From contig JANXWX010000059.1 of the NCBI GenBank assembly GCA_025350915.1, positions 1 through 36,623 of the forward strand: 36,623 nt of DNA, written 5' to 3'. Origin of the DNA: Nitrosomonadales bacterium. Its GTDB lineage: Bacteria; Pseudomonadota; Gammaproteobacteria; Burkholderiales; Gallionellaceae. The translations under genes were made by a program, and so were the position numbers. Under the pieces are notes generated by a model. The model was given only the letters and a program-made list of their open reading frames with translations. It ran no database searches and was not told the origin of the DNA. Shown one piece after another: positions 19,038 to 27,849 of the stretch; positions within the stretch are counted from its first letter, which is position 1; the number at the start of each line of letters is the position of its first letter.

Positions 19038-19655
19038 CTAAATCTTGTCCATCCCCAACATGTACACTTCGCTGCTGCGGTCGCGTGATGCTTTGGGTTT
19101 GCGGCTAACCACTTTTTTGAAGTGGGTACGCATAAGCTTTACATACTCTTCAAATCCCGAACCCTGGAACACTTTTACCAAAAAAGCACCGCCGGGTTTG
19201 AGATGCTGTGCGGCAAACTCCAGTGCCAATTCAGCCAGATGTATCGAGCGTGCCTGGTCGGCAGAGTCTATGCCACTGATATTGGGTGCCATATCGGAAA
19301 TTACAAGCCCTATCTGTTTGCCTGCCAGCCTTTCTTCCAATTGTGCCAATACACTATCTTCACGAAAGTCACCCAAAATGAACTCTACGCGCGCCAGCGG
19401 GGCCAAGGGTAACAAGTCCAGTGCTATTACCTTGCCTTTGTCCCCGATCTTGTTGGCCACTACCTGCGACCAGCCGCCCGGTGTAGCACCCAGATCAACA
19501 ACAACCATACCCGCCTTGACCAGATGATCCCGGTCGTCAATTTCCAGTAATTTGTAGGCGGCCCGCGAACGATAGCCATCCTTTTGTGCCATTTGCACGT
19601 AAGGATCATTAATATGCTCTCGCATCCACTGTTTGCTGGTCTTGGTAGGCTTCAT
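19038..19655 (-). CDS. rlmE: 23S rRNA 2'-O-ribose methyltransferase RlmE (FtsJ/RrmJ)
   Basis: Methylates U2552 of 23S rRNA (E. coli numbering) in the assembled 50S subunit, using S-adenosylmethionine. The 205 residues show the Rossmann motif [12 protein letters not shown] and the K-D-K-E tetrad at K35, D121 ([11 protein letters not shown]), K161 (FLVKVFQG) and about E196 (RSSEVYMLG), three residues lower than in E. coli. It precedes ftsH as in many proteobacteria. Only 34 bases separate its ATG from the divergent yhbY start, so its promoter must overlap yhbY. No clear ribosome binding site is visible. Confidence 0.96.
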   Translation of the reverse strand: MKPTKTSKQWMREHINDPYVQMAQKDGYRSRAAYKLLEIDDRDHLVKAGMVVVDLGATPGGWSQVVANKIGDKGKVIALDLLPLAPLARVEFILGDFREDSVLAQLEERLAGKQIGLVISDMAPNISGIDSADQARSIHLAELALEFAAQHLKPGGAFLVKVFQGSGFEEYVKLMRTHFKKVVSRKPKASRDRSSEVYMLGMDKI

Positions 19656-19689
19656 CGATTAGAATGTCGAACTATATCAGGAGTTCATT

Positions 19690-20034
19690 ATGTTATTACT
19701 TTCAGTTGCTCAACGTACCGCGCTTAAAGCGCGTGCACATTCCCTTAGTCCTACTGTCATCATCGGAAATGCTGGGTTGACACCCAGCGTGCTGAATGAA
19801 ATTTCACGCACTTTAAAAAGCCACGAACTCATGAAAGTCAGGGTAATGAGTGATGACAGGGACGCGCGTGAAGCGGTAATGCAGGAAATCTGTACCCAGC
19901 TGAACGCCGGCGCAGTCCAGCATATCGGCAAAATACTGGTCATTTATCAGCCGCAGGAAACACCCTTGTTGTCATTGCCCAAACGTAAAAAAGGCAAGCC
20001 GTTGACGAAAAAACAATTAGGCAACAAAACCTGA
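19690..20034 (+). CDS. yhbY: CRM-domain RNA-binding protein YhbY
   Basis: Small protein of the CRM (chloroplast RNA splicing and ribosome maturation) class that binds pre-50S ribosomal particles. The 114 residues show LKARAHSLSPTVIIGNAGLTPSVLNEI, the KVRV strand and the C-terminal IGKILVIYQP strand typical of the fold, then a basic tail (KRKKGKPLTKKQL). ATG 19690 has a good AGGAG. It is divergent from rlmE and convergent with greA, whose stop lies four bases away. Confidence 0.93.
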   Translation: MLLLSVAQRTALKARAHSLSPTVIIGNAGLTPSVLNEISRTLKSHELMKVRVMSDDRDAREAVMQEICTQLNAGAVQHIGKILVIYQPQETPLLSLPKRKKGKPLTKKQLGNKT

Positions 20035-20038
20035 GTGT

Positions 20039-20515
20039 TTAAACATACAGCACGTTAACAATTTCATACTCGCGGATGCCGCCCGGCGCCTGCACTTCAG
20101 CCACATCACCGCCAAATTTACCAATCAACGCTCGAGCAATGGGTGAATTAATGGAAATCTTCCCCATCTTGATGTCGGCTTCATCCTCACCCACAATTTG
20201 ATAGGTCATGACGTTACCCGTACTGACATCTTCCAGCTCGACGGTTGCGCCAAATACACAACGGCCGTCCGCATTCAAGGTCCTGGGATCTATCACTTGC
20301 GCGCTACCCAGCTTGCCTTCGAGATCGATAATACGGCCTTCGATAAACCCCTGACGCTCTTTCGCAGCCTCATATTCAGCATTTTCAGACAAGTCGCCCT
20401 GCGCACGGGCCTCGGCAATCGCATTGATCACCCATGGTCTATCTACTGTCTTCAGCCGGTGCAATTCACTGCGTAATAATTCCGCGCCTATGAGGGTTAG
20501 TGGTATTTTGATCAT
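20039..20515 (-). CDS. greA: Transcription elongation factor GreA
   Basis: Enters the RNA polymerase secondary channel and stimulates cleavage of backtracked RNA. The 158 residues are the usual length. Seen: N-terminal coiled coil with [35 protein letters not shown], including the functional acidic tip DLSENAEY, then the FKBP-like C-terminal domain ([29 protein letters not shown]). ATG 20515 has AAGGAAG upstream. It is 18 bases after carB, forming carA-carB-greA. Confidence 0.97.
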   Translation of the reverse strand: MIKIPLTLIGAELLRSELHRLKTVDRPWVINAIAEARAQGDLSENAEYEAAKERQGFIEGRIIDLEGKLGSAQVIDPRTLNADGRCVFGATVELEDVSTGNVMTYQIVGEDEADIKMGKISINSPIARALIGKFGGDVAEVQAPGGIREYEIVNVLYV

Positions 20516-20533
20516 GTTGCACTTCCTTTATTT

Positions 20534-23500
20534 TTAACTTTGCAGACGCTTATGCAATGCCTGCAAATCATAAACATCCAGCCCTGTCAGGTGCTGCATA
20601 CCCACACAGGCCGCACGAGCACCGGCCATTGTTGTGTAGTAAGTTACCCTGCCCTGCAGGGCTGCATGACGAATGGAATAAGAATCCTGTATCGCACTGC
20701 GCTTGCTGTCTACGGTATTGATGATCAGGCATATCTCACCATTCTTGATCATATCAACTATATGCGGACGCCCCTCCGTTACCTTGTTCACCACCTTAAC
20801 TTCCACGCCTGCAGCACTAATCGCTGCACCTGTGCCACGCGTGGCGAGGATACTGAATCCCAGGCCATGCAAGTTTTTAGCCACCTCAACCGCAGCCAGT
20901 TGATCATCGCTACGCACACTGATAAACACCTTGCCGGAAGCCGGCAATTTTATACCCGCTGCAAGTTGTGACTTGACGAAGGCCTCGGCAAAAGTATTGC
21001 CCACGCCCATCACCTCACCGGTGGACTTCATCTCGGGACCAAGAATAACATCCACTCCTGGAAATTTAATGAACGGGAAAACAGCCTCTTTAACCGAATA
21101 GAACGGCGGCACCACTTCACCCTTAATACCCTGTTGTGCCAGTGACTGTCCCACCATGCAACGTGCCGCAACTTTTGCCAGCGGCACACCGGTTGCTTTG
21201 GAAACAAATGGAACCGTACGTGAGGCACGTGGATTCACTTCCAGCACATAAACCGTATCGCCCTGTATTGCAAATTGCACGTTCATCAACCCAACCACAT
21301 TCAGCGCCTTGGCCATCGCCACAGTCTGACGTCGCAACTCATCCTGCATCTGTGCAGACAAACTGAATGGCGGCAAAGAACAGGCAGAATCACCGGAGTG
21401 TACACCCGCCTCTTCGATATGCTCCATAATGCCGCCGATCAATACTTCCTGCCCGTCGGATACCGCATCCACATCCACTTCAATCGCATCATTGAGGAAT
21501 CGATCCAGCAATATCGGCATGCGCTCGGGATAGATTTTTGCACTCTCCACCGCCTCACGCATATAGCGCTCAAGATCAGGCTGGGTATGCACGATCTCCA
21601 TTGCGCGACCACCCAGCACGTTACTGGGACGCATCACCAGCGGATAGCCAATTTCCTGCACCGCCTGGACCGCCTGATCAGGTGTACTTACCGTACGGTT
21701 GGGAGGTTGTTTTAAGCCAAGTTGCTGCAACATCCGCTGGAATCGCGCACGATCTTCCGCGCAATCGATCATGTCCGGTGTGGTGCCAATAATTGGCACG
21801 CCATTTTTCTCAAGACCTCTTGCCAGCTTCAATGGGGTCTGGCCACCATATTGCACGATTACGCCGTATGGTTTCTCGACTGCAACAACTTCCAGCACAT
21901 CTTCCAGTGTCAATGGCTCGAAATACAGGCGATCTGAACTGTCATAATCCGTTGATACCGTCTCGGGGTTGCAGTTCACCATGATGGTCTCATATCCATC
22001 TTCGCGCATTGCAAGTGCGGCATGCACGCAGCAATAATCAAACTCAATACCCTGGCCGATTCGATTGGGGCCACCACCCAGCACCATAATTTTCTTCTTG
22101 TCCGATGGCCTGGACTCGCACTCCTCTTCATAGGTGGAATACATATACGCGGTATTGGTCGCAAACTCCGCTGCGCAGGTATCAACACGCTTGTATACGG
22201 GACGAATATTCATTGCATGGCGCAAGGCACGTACGGAGGGCGCTGCACAGTCAAGCAGCTTACCGAGGCGCTTGTCTGAGAAACCACGTCGTTTCAATGC
22301 GCGTAGTTCATCAGCAGTCAGCGTATCCAGCCCGCGTCCAATCAAGGCCGTTTCACGCTTGATTAAATCTTCAATCTGCACCAGGAACCAGGGATCAATT
22401 TTGCTGACGGCAAACACTTCGTCCACGCTCATTCCCATACGGAAGGCATCACCTACCGCCCAGATACGATCCGGACCCGGCGCACCCATTTCAGCAACCA
22501 CCGCCTCACGGTCTGCATATTTCGAATCCAGTCCGTCCACACCCACTTCAAGGCCGCGCAAGGCTTTCTGGAAGGATTCCTGAAAGGTGCGTCCCATCGC
22601 CATTACCTCGCCTACCGATTTCATCTGCGTGGTTAAACGGTCATTGGCTTGCGGGAATTTTTCAAAGGCGAAGCGCGGTATTTTGGTCACCACGTAATCG
22701 ATTGAAGGTTCAAATGATGCAGGTGTCAAACCACCGGTGATATCGTTTTTCAGCTCATCCAGCGTGTAACCGACTGCCAGCTTGGCCGCCACTTTGGCAA
22801 TCGGGAAACCCGTTGCCTTGGATGCCAGCGCAGAGGAACGCGACACGCGCGGATTCATTTCTATCACCACCATACGGCCGTCTTCGGGGTTGATCGCAAA
22901 CTGCACATTGGAGCCACCGGTATCCACACCGATCTCGCGCAGCACTGCCAGCGACGCATCGCGCAGAATCTGGTATTCCTTGTCGGTCAATGTCTGCGCG
23001 GGTACAACGGTGATGGAGTCACCGGTATGCACGCCCATCGGATCGAGGTTTTCTATTGAACAGATGATGATGCAGTTGTCGGCGCGATCACGCACCACTT
23101 CCATTTCAAACTCTTTCCATCCCAGTAGCGATTCTTCAATCAGCAGTTCTTTGGTCGGGCTTGCTTCAAGACCTCGCTCACAGATCTCGACAAACTCTTC
23201 ACGGTTGTAGGCAATACCGCCACCGGAACCGCCCATCGTGAAGGAAGGACGAATCACGGTAGGGAATCCCAACGCCTGCTGTACCTGCAAGGCTTCTTCC
23301 ATACTGTGAGCAATAACAGAACGTGCCGAAGCCAGACCGATGCGCGTCATCGCCTGCTTGAATTTCTCGCGGTCTTCTGCCATGTCGATAGCATCACGCG
23401 TCGCACCGATCATTTCAACATTGTACTTTTCCAGCACACCATGCTTGGCCAGATCCAGCGCACAGTTCAGTGCGGTTTGTCCGCCCATGGTCGGCAGGAT

Positions 23501-23755
23501 CGCATCCGGCTTTTCCTTGGCGATGATTTTTTCGACGATTTGCCAGGTAATGGGCTCGATATAGGTCGCATCCGCCATATTCGGATCCGTCATGATCGTG
23601 GCCGGATTGGAATTGACCAGAATCACGCGATAACCTTCTTCACGCAAGGCCTTGCAAGCTTGTGCGCCAGAGTAATCAAACTCGCAGGCCTGACCGATCA
23701 CGATTGGACCGGCGCCGATTATTAATATGGATTTTATATCTGTACGTTTTGGCAT
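20534..23755 (-). CDS. carB: Carbamoyl-phosphate synthase large subunit
   Basis: Makes carbamoyl phosphate from bicarbonate, ammonia from CarA, and two ATP, for arginine and pyrimidine synthesis. Start at ATG 23755 gives [21 protein letters not shown], as in the family, and 1073 residues; the frame extends to a TTG at 23785 that is rejected. Seen: two homologous ATP-grasp halves ([15 protein letters not shown] in the first, [14 protein letters not shown] in the second), the nucleotide loops [21 protein letters not shown] and [12 protein letters not shown], and a C-terminal allosteric MGS-like domain (FISVRSDDQ...ILATRGTGA). It lies 49 bases after carA. Confidence 0.98.
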   Translation of the reverse strand: MPKRTDIKSILIIGAGPIVIGQACEFDYSGAQACKALREEGYRVILVNSNPATIMTDPNMADATYIEPITWQIVEKIIAKEKPDAILPTMGGQTALNCALDLAKHGVLEKYNVEMIGATRDAIDMAEDREKFKQAMTRIGLASARSVIAHSMEEALQVQQALGFPTVIRPSFTMGGSGGGIAYNREEFVEICERGLEASPTKELLIEESLLGWKEFEMEVVRDRADNCIIICSIENLDPMGVHTGDSITVVPAQTLTDKEYQILRDASLAVLREIGVDTGGSNVQFAINPEDGRMVVIEMNPRVSRSSALASKATGFPIAKVAAKLAVGYTLDELKNDITGGLTPASFEPSIDYVVTKIPRFAFEKFPQANDRLTTQMKSVGEVMAMGRTFQESFQKALRGLEVGVDGLDSKYADREAVVAEMGAPGPDRIWAVGDAFRMGMSVDEVFAVSKIDPWFLVQIEDLIKRETALIGRGLDTLTADELRALKRRGFSDKRLGKLLDCAAPSVRALRHAMNIRPVYKRVDTCAAEFATNTAYMYSTYEEECESRPSDKKKIMVLGGGPNRIGQGIEFDYCCVHAALAMREDGYETIMVNCNPETVSTDYDSSDRLYFEPLTLEDVLEVVAVEKPYGVIVQYGGQTPLKLARGLEKNGVPIIGTTPDMIDCAEDRARFQRMLQQLGLKQPPNRTVSTPDQAVQAVQEIGYPLVMRPSNVLGGRAMEIVHTQPDLERYMREAVESAKIYPERMPILLDRFLNDAIEVDVDAVSDGQEVLIGGIMEHIEEAGVHSGDSACSLPPFSLSAQMQDELRRQTVAMAKALNVVGLMNVQFAIQGDTVYVLEVNPRASRTVPFVSKATGVPLAKVAARCMVGQSLAQQGIKGEVVPPFYSVKEAVFPFIKFPGVDVILGPEMKSTGEVMGVGNTFAEAFVKSQLAAGIKLPASGKVFISVRSDDQLAAVEVAKNLHGLGFSILATRGTGAAISAAGVEVKVVNKVTEGRPHIVDMIKNGEICLIINTVDSKRSAIQDSYSIRHAALQGRVTYYTTMAGARAACVGMQHLTGLDVYDLQALHKRLQS

Positions 23756-23804
23756 AACTTCACTTTGGTAATAAGTGCATGGCAAATGATGGAAGCATCA
23801 TTAA

Positions 23805-24944
23805 TTACTTGGCACTCGCACCCCTTTCCTTCATCGAGCCGACAAAGCGGTCAAACAGATAACCGACATCCTGCGGACCCGGGCTGGCTTCAGGATGTCC
23901 CTGGAAACAGAATGCAGGCTTGTCGGTTAACTCGAAACCCTGCAAGGTGCCATCAAACAACGACACATGGGTAACACGTGCATTTTTAGGCAATGATTCA
24001 ATATCCACCGCGAAACCGTGATTCTGACTGGTAATCATCACGCGCTTGCTCTGTATATCTTGTACGGGGTGATTCGCACCGCGATGGCCGAACTTCATTT
24101 TCAAGGTCTTCGCGCCCACAGCCAGGCCCAAAATTTGATGACCCAGACAGATCCCAAATAGGGGCACACCAGCCTGCAAAAATTGTTGCGTGGCGGCAAT
24201 CGCATAATCACAAGGCTCCGGGTCACCGGGGCCATTCGACAGAAACACGCCATCCGGCTTGAGTGCCATCACTTCAGCTGCTTTTGTCTTGGCGGGTACA
24301 ACTGTCACTTTGCAGCCACGCTGCGCCAGCTTGCGCAAAATATTGTGCTTCACGCCAAAATCATAGGCGACGACATGGAACTGCGTCTGCTCAATATCGG
24401 TGTAACCCGTTTTTAAATTCCACTCGCGCTGCGTCCAGGTATAAGGCTTGTCGCAAGTGACCACTTTTGCCAGATCCATGCCGGCCAAACCGGCAAAAGC
24501 GCGTGCGGCAGCGAGTGCAGCCGTTTCGTCAGTACCGGTTGCGATACAGCCATTTTGTGCGCCTTTTTCACGCAATATACGCGTCAACTTGCGCGTATCA
24601 ATGTCGGCAATAGCCACCACGTTATTGGCTTTAAGAAACTCGGGCAGTGAGTGTGTGCTGCGCCAGTTACTGACAGTTTGCGACAAATCGCGTATCACCA
24701 GGCCGCTGGCAAAAACTTGCCGGGACTCCACATCTTCTATATTCACACCCACGTTACCGATATGCGGATAGGTCAACGTGACAATCTGTTTACAATAGGA
24801 TGGGTCGGTGAGTATCTCCTGGTAGCCGGACATTGAGGTATTAAATACCACTTCTCCTACACTGCTTCCTTCGGCTCCGATAGATATGCCACGAAACACT
24901 GTCCCATCGGCTAAAACTAGAATGGCAGGATTCGTTAGTGACAC
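23805..24944 (-). CDS. carA: Carbamoyl-phosphate synthase small (glutaminase) subunit
   Basis: Releases ammonia from glutamine for CarB. Seen: N-terminal domain with [21 protein letters not shown] and the C-terminal class I amidotransferase with nucleophile Cys (GICLGHQ), oxyanion region [13 protein letters not shown] and the GHPEASPGP His/Glu pair. An ATG at 24992 opens a 395-residue frame. The GTG at 24944 gives [15 protein letters not shown], closer to the family, with GGGGAG seven bases before it, so it is preferred (379 residues). The ATG at 24992 lacks a Shine-Dalgarno and lies directly against the leader hairpin. Confidence 0.95.
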   Translation of the reverse strand: MSLTNPAILVLADGTVFRGISIGAEGSSVGEVVFNTSMSGYQEILTDPSYCKQIVTLTYPHIGNVGVNIEDVESRQVFASGLVIRDLSQTVSNWRSTHSLPEFLKANNVVAIADIDTRKLTRILREKGAQNGCIATGTDETAALAAARAFAGLAGMDLAKVVTCDKPYTWTQREWNLKTGYTDIEQTQFHVVAYDFGVKHNILRKLAQRGCKVTVVPAKTKAAEVMALKPDGVFLSNGPGDPEPCDYAIAATQQFLQAGVPLFGICLGHQILGLAVGAKTLKMKFGHRGANHPVQDIQSKRVMITSQNHGFAVDIESLPKNARVTHVSLFDGTLQGFELTDKPAFCFQGHPEASPGPQDVGYLFDRFVGSMKERGASAK

Positions 24945-24966
24945 CGGATTGCTCCCCAAATAATGA

Positions 24967-25020
24967 TCAGAATATGACGCGATGGATGACATAAAGAAGC
25001 GGGAAGAACAGTTCGTTCAT
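24967..25020 (-). CDS. Possible 17-residue leader peptide of carAB
   Basis: An ATG at 25020 opens a 17-codon frame, [17 protein letters not shown], ending in TGA 22 bases before the preferred carA start. AAAGG lies four bases before the ATG, a little close for a ribosome binding site. The start codon lies inside the leader hairpin, so a translating ribosome would melt it. Speculative: only the frame and its placement support it. Confidence 0.35.
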   Translation of the reverse strand: MNELFFPLLYVIHRVIF

Positions 25021-25025
25021 CCCGC
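24999..25025 (-). promoter_or_regulatory. Terminator-like hairpin in the carA leader
   Basis: GCGGGA pairs with TCCCGC, and after one mismatch GAAC pairs with GTTC around a five-base loop. On the minus strand the hairpin is followed by TTCTTTAT. It lies between the predicted transcription start (about 25035) and carA. Position and tail suggest an attenuator of carAB; this is inference. Confidence 0.55.
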
Positions 25026-25041
25026 CTTTGATTGATTTAAG

Positions 25042-25070
25042 ATTATACCTGATTACACGGGGGGTATCAA
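25042..25070 (-). promoter_or_regulatory. Strong sigma-70 promoter of carA-carB-greA
   Basis: On the minus strand TTGATA (25065-25070) and TATAAT (25042-25047) are exactly 17 bases apart, the best promoter match in the window. Predicted start is near 25035. The palindrome CAATTG occurs at 25068-25073, overlapping the -35, and again 22 bases away at 25090-25095, a possible but unproven operator pair. Confidence 0.75.
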
Positions 25071-25130
25071 TTGGGACAACGAATTCACACAATTGAATTT
25101 GGGGGAAAGCCGGGATGAAACTCAATACAA

Positions 25131-25943
25131 TCAGATAGAAGTACTCAATTCAGGTGTAAGTATCAATTCTGCTTCCAGCTCTTTTTGACACATTGGCAGG
25201 TTTAACGCGGTTCCTATTACCAATTCAGCTTCTTGCGCCAATTCTCGTCTGGTTTTGCCATGCGTCGAAATCGGTGAATTAAACACCGTTTCTGCATAGA
25301 TAATTTGCTGACTTAATACCTTAAACAGTGAATCAGTAAAGCTCATCTCATCCACATAAGCGGTGGCAGAATTCAAGCTTCCATCCTTGTGCGTATAGCG
25401 AATGGCAACTGGCCAGATTTTGCAGTCACAATGTACAGCAGGTTGCAATAACGATGCATGAAAGGGGCGCAACATGCTGCCATCACTGGTTGTTCCTTCG
25501 GGGAATATCGCCACACATCCGCCACTGCTCAAAATAGCGGTGATTTGATGATTGACCCGAGCGGTATCGTGGCGCTTGGTACGGTCTATAAACAGGGTGC
25601 CGGTCTTGTGAGCCAACCAGCCGATAAGGGGCCAGGAGCGTACTTCAGCCTTTGAAACAAAGTTGACTGGCCTGACTGCATTCAGCAGATAAATATCCAG
25701 CCATGAAATATGATTGGCAACCACAAACATGCTATGCACAGACAAGTCTGGTGCCACGCCGTGCATACGGATATGGATATTCAGGAGACTTAATAAATTG
25801 CGATGCCAGCGATGTTCAATGCGCAAGCGGGTTTGAGCTGACACCCAGGGAAACGCCAGTAGCACGAGTACAACTCCTTGCAGCAGGTGCAAGACCAAAC
25901 GCAACATTCTGAAAATGCGTACCCAATAACTGCTTGGCTTCAA
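25131..25943 (-). CDS. olsA: 1-acyl-glycerol-3-phosphate-type acyltransferase, probable lyso-ornithine lipid acyltransferase OlsA
   Basis: PlsC-family O-acyltransferase. The 270 residues show a hydrophobic N-terminal helix (about 14-34), block I NHISWLD (H78 and D83 of the HX4D site), block II-like GTLFIDR and block III FPEGTTSDGS. As the second gene of a pair with olsB it most likely adds the second acyl chain to lyso-ornithine lipid at the inner membrane. A plain PlsC role in phosphatidic acid synthesis remains possible. The frame begins at a TTG three bases after the olsB stop, suggesting translational coupling; an ATG at 25907 is an alternative start. Confidence 0.8.
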   Translation of the reverse strand: MKPSSYWVRIFRMLRLVLHLLQGVVLVLLAFPWVSAQTRLRIEHRWHRNLLSLLNIHIRMHGVAPDLSVHSMFVVANHISWLDIYLLNAVRPVNFVSKAEVRSWPLIGWLAHKTGTLFIDRTKRHDTARVNHQITAILSSGGCVAIFPEGTTSDGSMLRPFHASLLQPAVHCDCKIWPVAIRYTHKDGSLNSATAYVDEMSFTDSLFKVLSQQIIYAETVFNSPISTHGKTRRELAQEAELVIGTALNLPMCQKELEAELILTPELSTSI

Positions 25944-25946
25944 TGT

Positions 25947-26699
25947 TTATTTACCCAAAAAGTGTTTTGCATAACGCTTATTTAACCGTGACATGGGCAA
26001 AAGTACAAGCAAATCTGCCGTATTAAAATCGGGATCCCAAGCCGGGTCGCCGCAAACATAGGCTCCCAGGCGCAGATAGCCTTTAATCAGGGGAGGAGCA
26101 AACACGTCCGCTTTATCAACCAACGCTGCATAGGGCAGTGCGCAAATCGGCGTTACTCTCCATTCAACCGGCCCCATACTTTCTGCTTTTATATTGCTAT
26201 AGATGTTGGCAGCGTTATGGCCGCCATCGGCCATGCTAATGCTGGCACAGCCAATCAGGTAATCATAGTTATGATTCACCATGTATTGAGCCATGCCGGC
26301 CCATAACAGCGTAATCACGCCCCCATCCCGGTAGTCCGCATGGACACATGAACGGCCAACCTCAACCAGGCTGCTGCGCAGATTTTCCAAACGGGACAAG
26401 TCAAACTCTCCCTCGGAATAATAGCCGCCAGCCTTTAAGGCTTGCTCAGGCGACAATATACGATAGGTGCCAACAACTTCATTGGTATTTTCATCACGCA
26501 CCAGCAGATGATCGCAATAAAAATCATACCTGTCCTGATCAAGTCGCTCTTCTTTACCGGGCATTTTTGCGCCCATTTCTTCGGCAAAAATCTTGTAGCG
26601 CAGTTTTTGCGCTTCACGCACTTCATTTTCAGTACGAGCCAATGATACTGAAAATTTTGGTTTTTCTTTATGTAAGGCCTGTGTTTGCAGTTGTAACAT
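25947..26699 (-). CDS. olsB: L-ornithine N-alpha-acyltransferase OlsB
   Basis: GNAT-fold acyltransferase that transfers a 3-hydroxyacyl group from acyl carrier protein to ornithine, the first step to ornithine lipid. The 250 residues show the family features: LRYKIFAEEMGA near 33-44, the DRYDFYCDHLLVRD region, VVGTYRILSPEQA, GGYYSEGEFDLS, and EVGRSCVHADYRDGGVITLLWAGM as acyl-binding region. ATG 26699 has a strong AAGGAG. It is followed by olsA after three bases. Upstream lie Pho-box-like repeats, fitting the known induction of ornithine lipids by phosphate limitation in several proteobacteria. Confidence 0.87.
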   Translation of the reverse strand: MLQLQTQALHKEKPKFSVSLARTENEVREAQKLRYKIFAEEMGAKMPGKEERLDQDRYDFYCDHLLVRDENTNEVVGTYRILSPEQALKAGGYYSEGEFDLSRLENLRSSLVEVGRSCVHADYRDGGVITLLWAGMAQYMVNHNYDYLIGCASISMADGGHNAANIYSNIKAESMGPVEWRVTPICALPYAALVDKADVFAPPLIKGYLRLGAYVCGDPAWDPDFNTADLLVLLPMSRLNKRYAKHFLGK

Positions 26700-26705
26700 A
26701 ATTTC

Positions 26706-26730
26706 TCCTTATCAATAATTTTGATAAGGA
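26706..26730 (-). promoter_or_regulatory. 10-bp palindrome covering the olsB ribosome binding site
   Basis: TCCTTATCAA and TTGATAAGGA form a perfect 10-bp inverted repeat with a five-base spacer. On the minus strand the downstream arm carries AAGGA of the olsB Shine-Dalgarno, and the upstream arm is its complement. If transcribed whole it would hide the ribosome binding site. If the start predicted from the -10 at 26732-26737 is right, part of the arm is not transcribed and the palindrome may instead be a protein-binding site. Confidence 0.5.
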
Positions 26731-26731
26731 A

Positions 26732-26787
26732 AGATTACGCATCTGCTGTGACAGTGAGGTTACAGCGTTGTTAAACTTTGGTTAACA
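26732..26787 (-). promoter_or_regulatory. Tandem Pho-box-like repeats and -10 upstream of olsB
   Basis: Read on the minus strand, 7-base units TGTTAAC, GTTTAAC, CTGTAAC and CTGTCAC begin at exact 11-base steps with 4-base spacers (26781-26787, 26770-26776, 26759-26765, 26748-26754). PhoB sites are direct repeats of CTGTCAT at 11-base steps. The last two units fit well, the first two less so. A -10-like TAATCT (26732-26737) follows ten bases after the last unit, the spacing known for PhoB-activated promoters. Regulation by PhoB is inferred. Confidence 0.6.
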
Positions 26788-26792
26788 GCGGA

Positions 26793-27248
26793 CTAAATAT
26801 ACCTGCCTACTGTGCCCATTGCTATCGTTAACAAGCCAATCGTTAAATTCAGCGCTATCAGCTTTCTGATCGTACCGAGCACGCCGGCTGCAGCTGGCCA
26901 TTCCTGCTTGGAAACCATCCGGTTAAACTGAACGTAACATTTAAAATATACGTAAATGTATATTGCGATCATCACCAGCCCCATCAGGAACATAAGATTG
27001 ATATACAAAGGCAGATGCGCAAAACCGCCCAGCAGGTAAATCATATAAAAACCGCTAACCAAAATCAGAAAAATCGAAATCCAGACCCAGTTGAAAAAGC
27101 GGCTAAAAGATTTATCCCACAAACGCAGTCTTTCTGGCGGCTGCAATACTTCAGCTGCAGTGGGACGCAATACAACGTACGCAAAAAACATTCCGCCTAC
27201 CCAGACAACAGTAGCCAGCAAATGGATGAGTTTCATGAAAAACATCAT
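26793..27248 (-). CDS. CopD-like integral membrane protein
   Basis: A 151-residue protein with four hydrophobic segments (about 5-27, 53-75, 82-103 and 128-149). The first holds HLLATVVWVGGMFFAYVVLRP, the His-containing signature of the CopD/YcnJ-like membrane family. Those proteins are linked to copper or haem-related functions, but many are uncharacterised, and no copper gene is nearby. ATG 27248 has AGGAG at good spacing. It lies between rnhB (31 bases upstream) and olsB, at the tail of the lipid A cluster. Function unknown. Confidence 0.78.
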   Translation of the reverse strand: MMFFMKLIHLLATVVWVGGMFFAYVVLRPTAAEVLQPPERLRLWDKSFSRFFNWVWISIFLILVSGFYMIYLLGGFAHLPLYINLMFLMGLVMIAIYIYVYFKCYVQFNRMVSKQEWPAAAGVLGTIRKLIALNLTIGLLTIAMGTVGRYI

Positions 27249-27279
27249 AGGATTCTCCTTTTTAAATTAACGCCAATTA

Positions 27280-27849
27280 TTACAATAATTCACGCACGGG
27301 TCTGAAACTTTTACGGTGCTCGGGTGAAATGCCGTGCAACTTTAGTGCAGCCATATGCGCTGCAGTTGGATAGCCTTTGTGGGCATCAAATCCATACTGG
27401 GGATAGCTTTCATGCATCTGTAACATGGCGAGATCGCGTGCGGTTTTGGCAAGAATAGAAGCGGCTGATATTGCTGCCACACTGCTGTCTCCCTTAACAA
27501 TTGCCCGACTGCTAATTCCCGTATCGGGGCAATACAATCCGTCTACCAGTACTTCATCAGGACGAATTGCAAGCCCTTCTACTGCGCGTTTCATCGCCAA
27601 CAGGCTGGCCTGCAGAATATTAATTTCATCAATTTCCGTTGCTGAGGCTGTGGCGACCGCCCAAGCGATGGCATGTTGACGTATTTCAATAGCCAACTGC
27701 TCGCGTTTACGTTCACTCAGCTTCTTTGAATCACCCAATCCTTCAATTGCAAAATCCGGATCAAGAATCACCGCTGCCGCATACACCGGTCCGGCCAGAG
27801 GTCCTCGTCCCGCCTCATCGACCCCGCAAACAAAAAAAGTGGTGGTCAT
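27280..27849 (-). CDS. rnhB: Ribonuclease HII
   Basis: Cuts RNA in RNA/DNA hybrids and removes misincorporated ribonucleotides. The 189 residues show the active-site [14 protein letters not shown] (D11, E12), [13 protein letters not shown], the VDGLYCPD region with the third acidic residue, and [21 protein letters not shown]. Its ATG overlaps the lpxB stop as ATGA, so the two are translationally coupled, in the widespread order lpxA-lpxB-rnhB. Confidence 0.97.
   Translation of the reverse strand: MTTTFFVCGVDEAGRGPLAGPVYAAAVILDPDFAIEGLGDSKKLSERKREQLAIEIRQHAIAWAVATASATEIDEINILQASLLAMKRAVEGLAIRPDEVLVDGLYCPDTGISSRAIVKGDSSVAAISAASILAKTARDLAMLQMHESYPQYGFDAHKGYPTAAHMAALKLHGISPEHRKSFRPVRELL

Noticed and set aside
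19656-19689. Defined promoter pair in the 34-base gap between rlmE and yhbY
   Set aside because: TAGAAT and TATAGT-like boxes occur, but no partner -35 fits well, so I did not call them.
23756-23785. N-terminal extension of carB to a TTG
   Set aside because: The ATG at 23755 reproduces the conserved MPKRTDI start.
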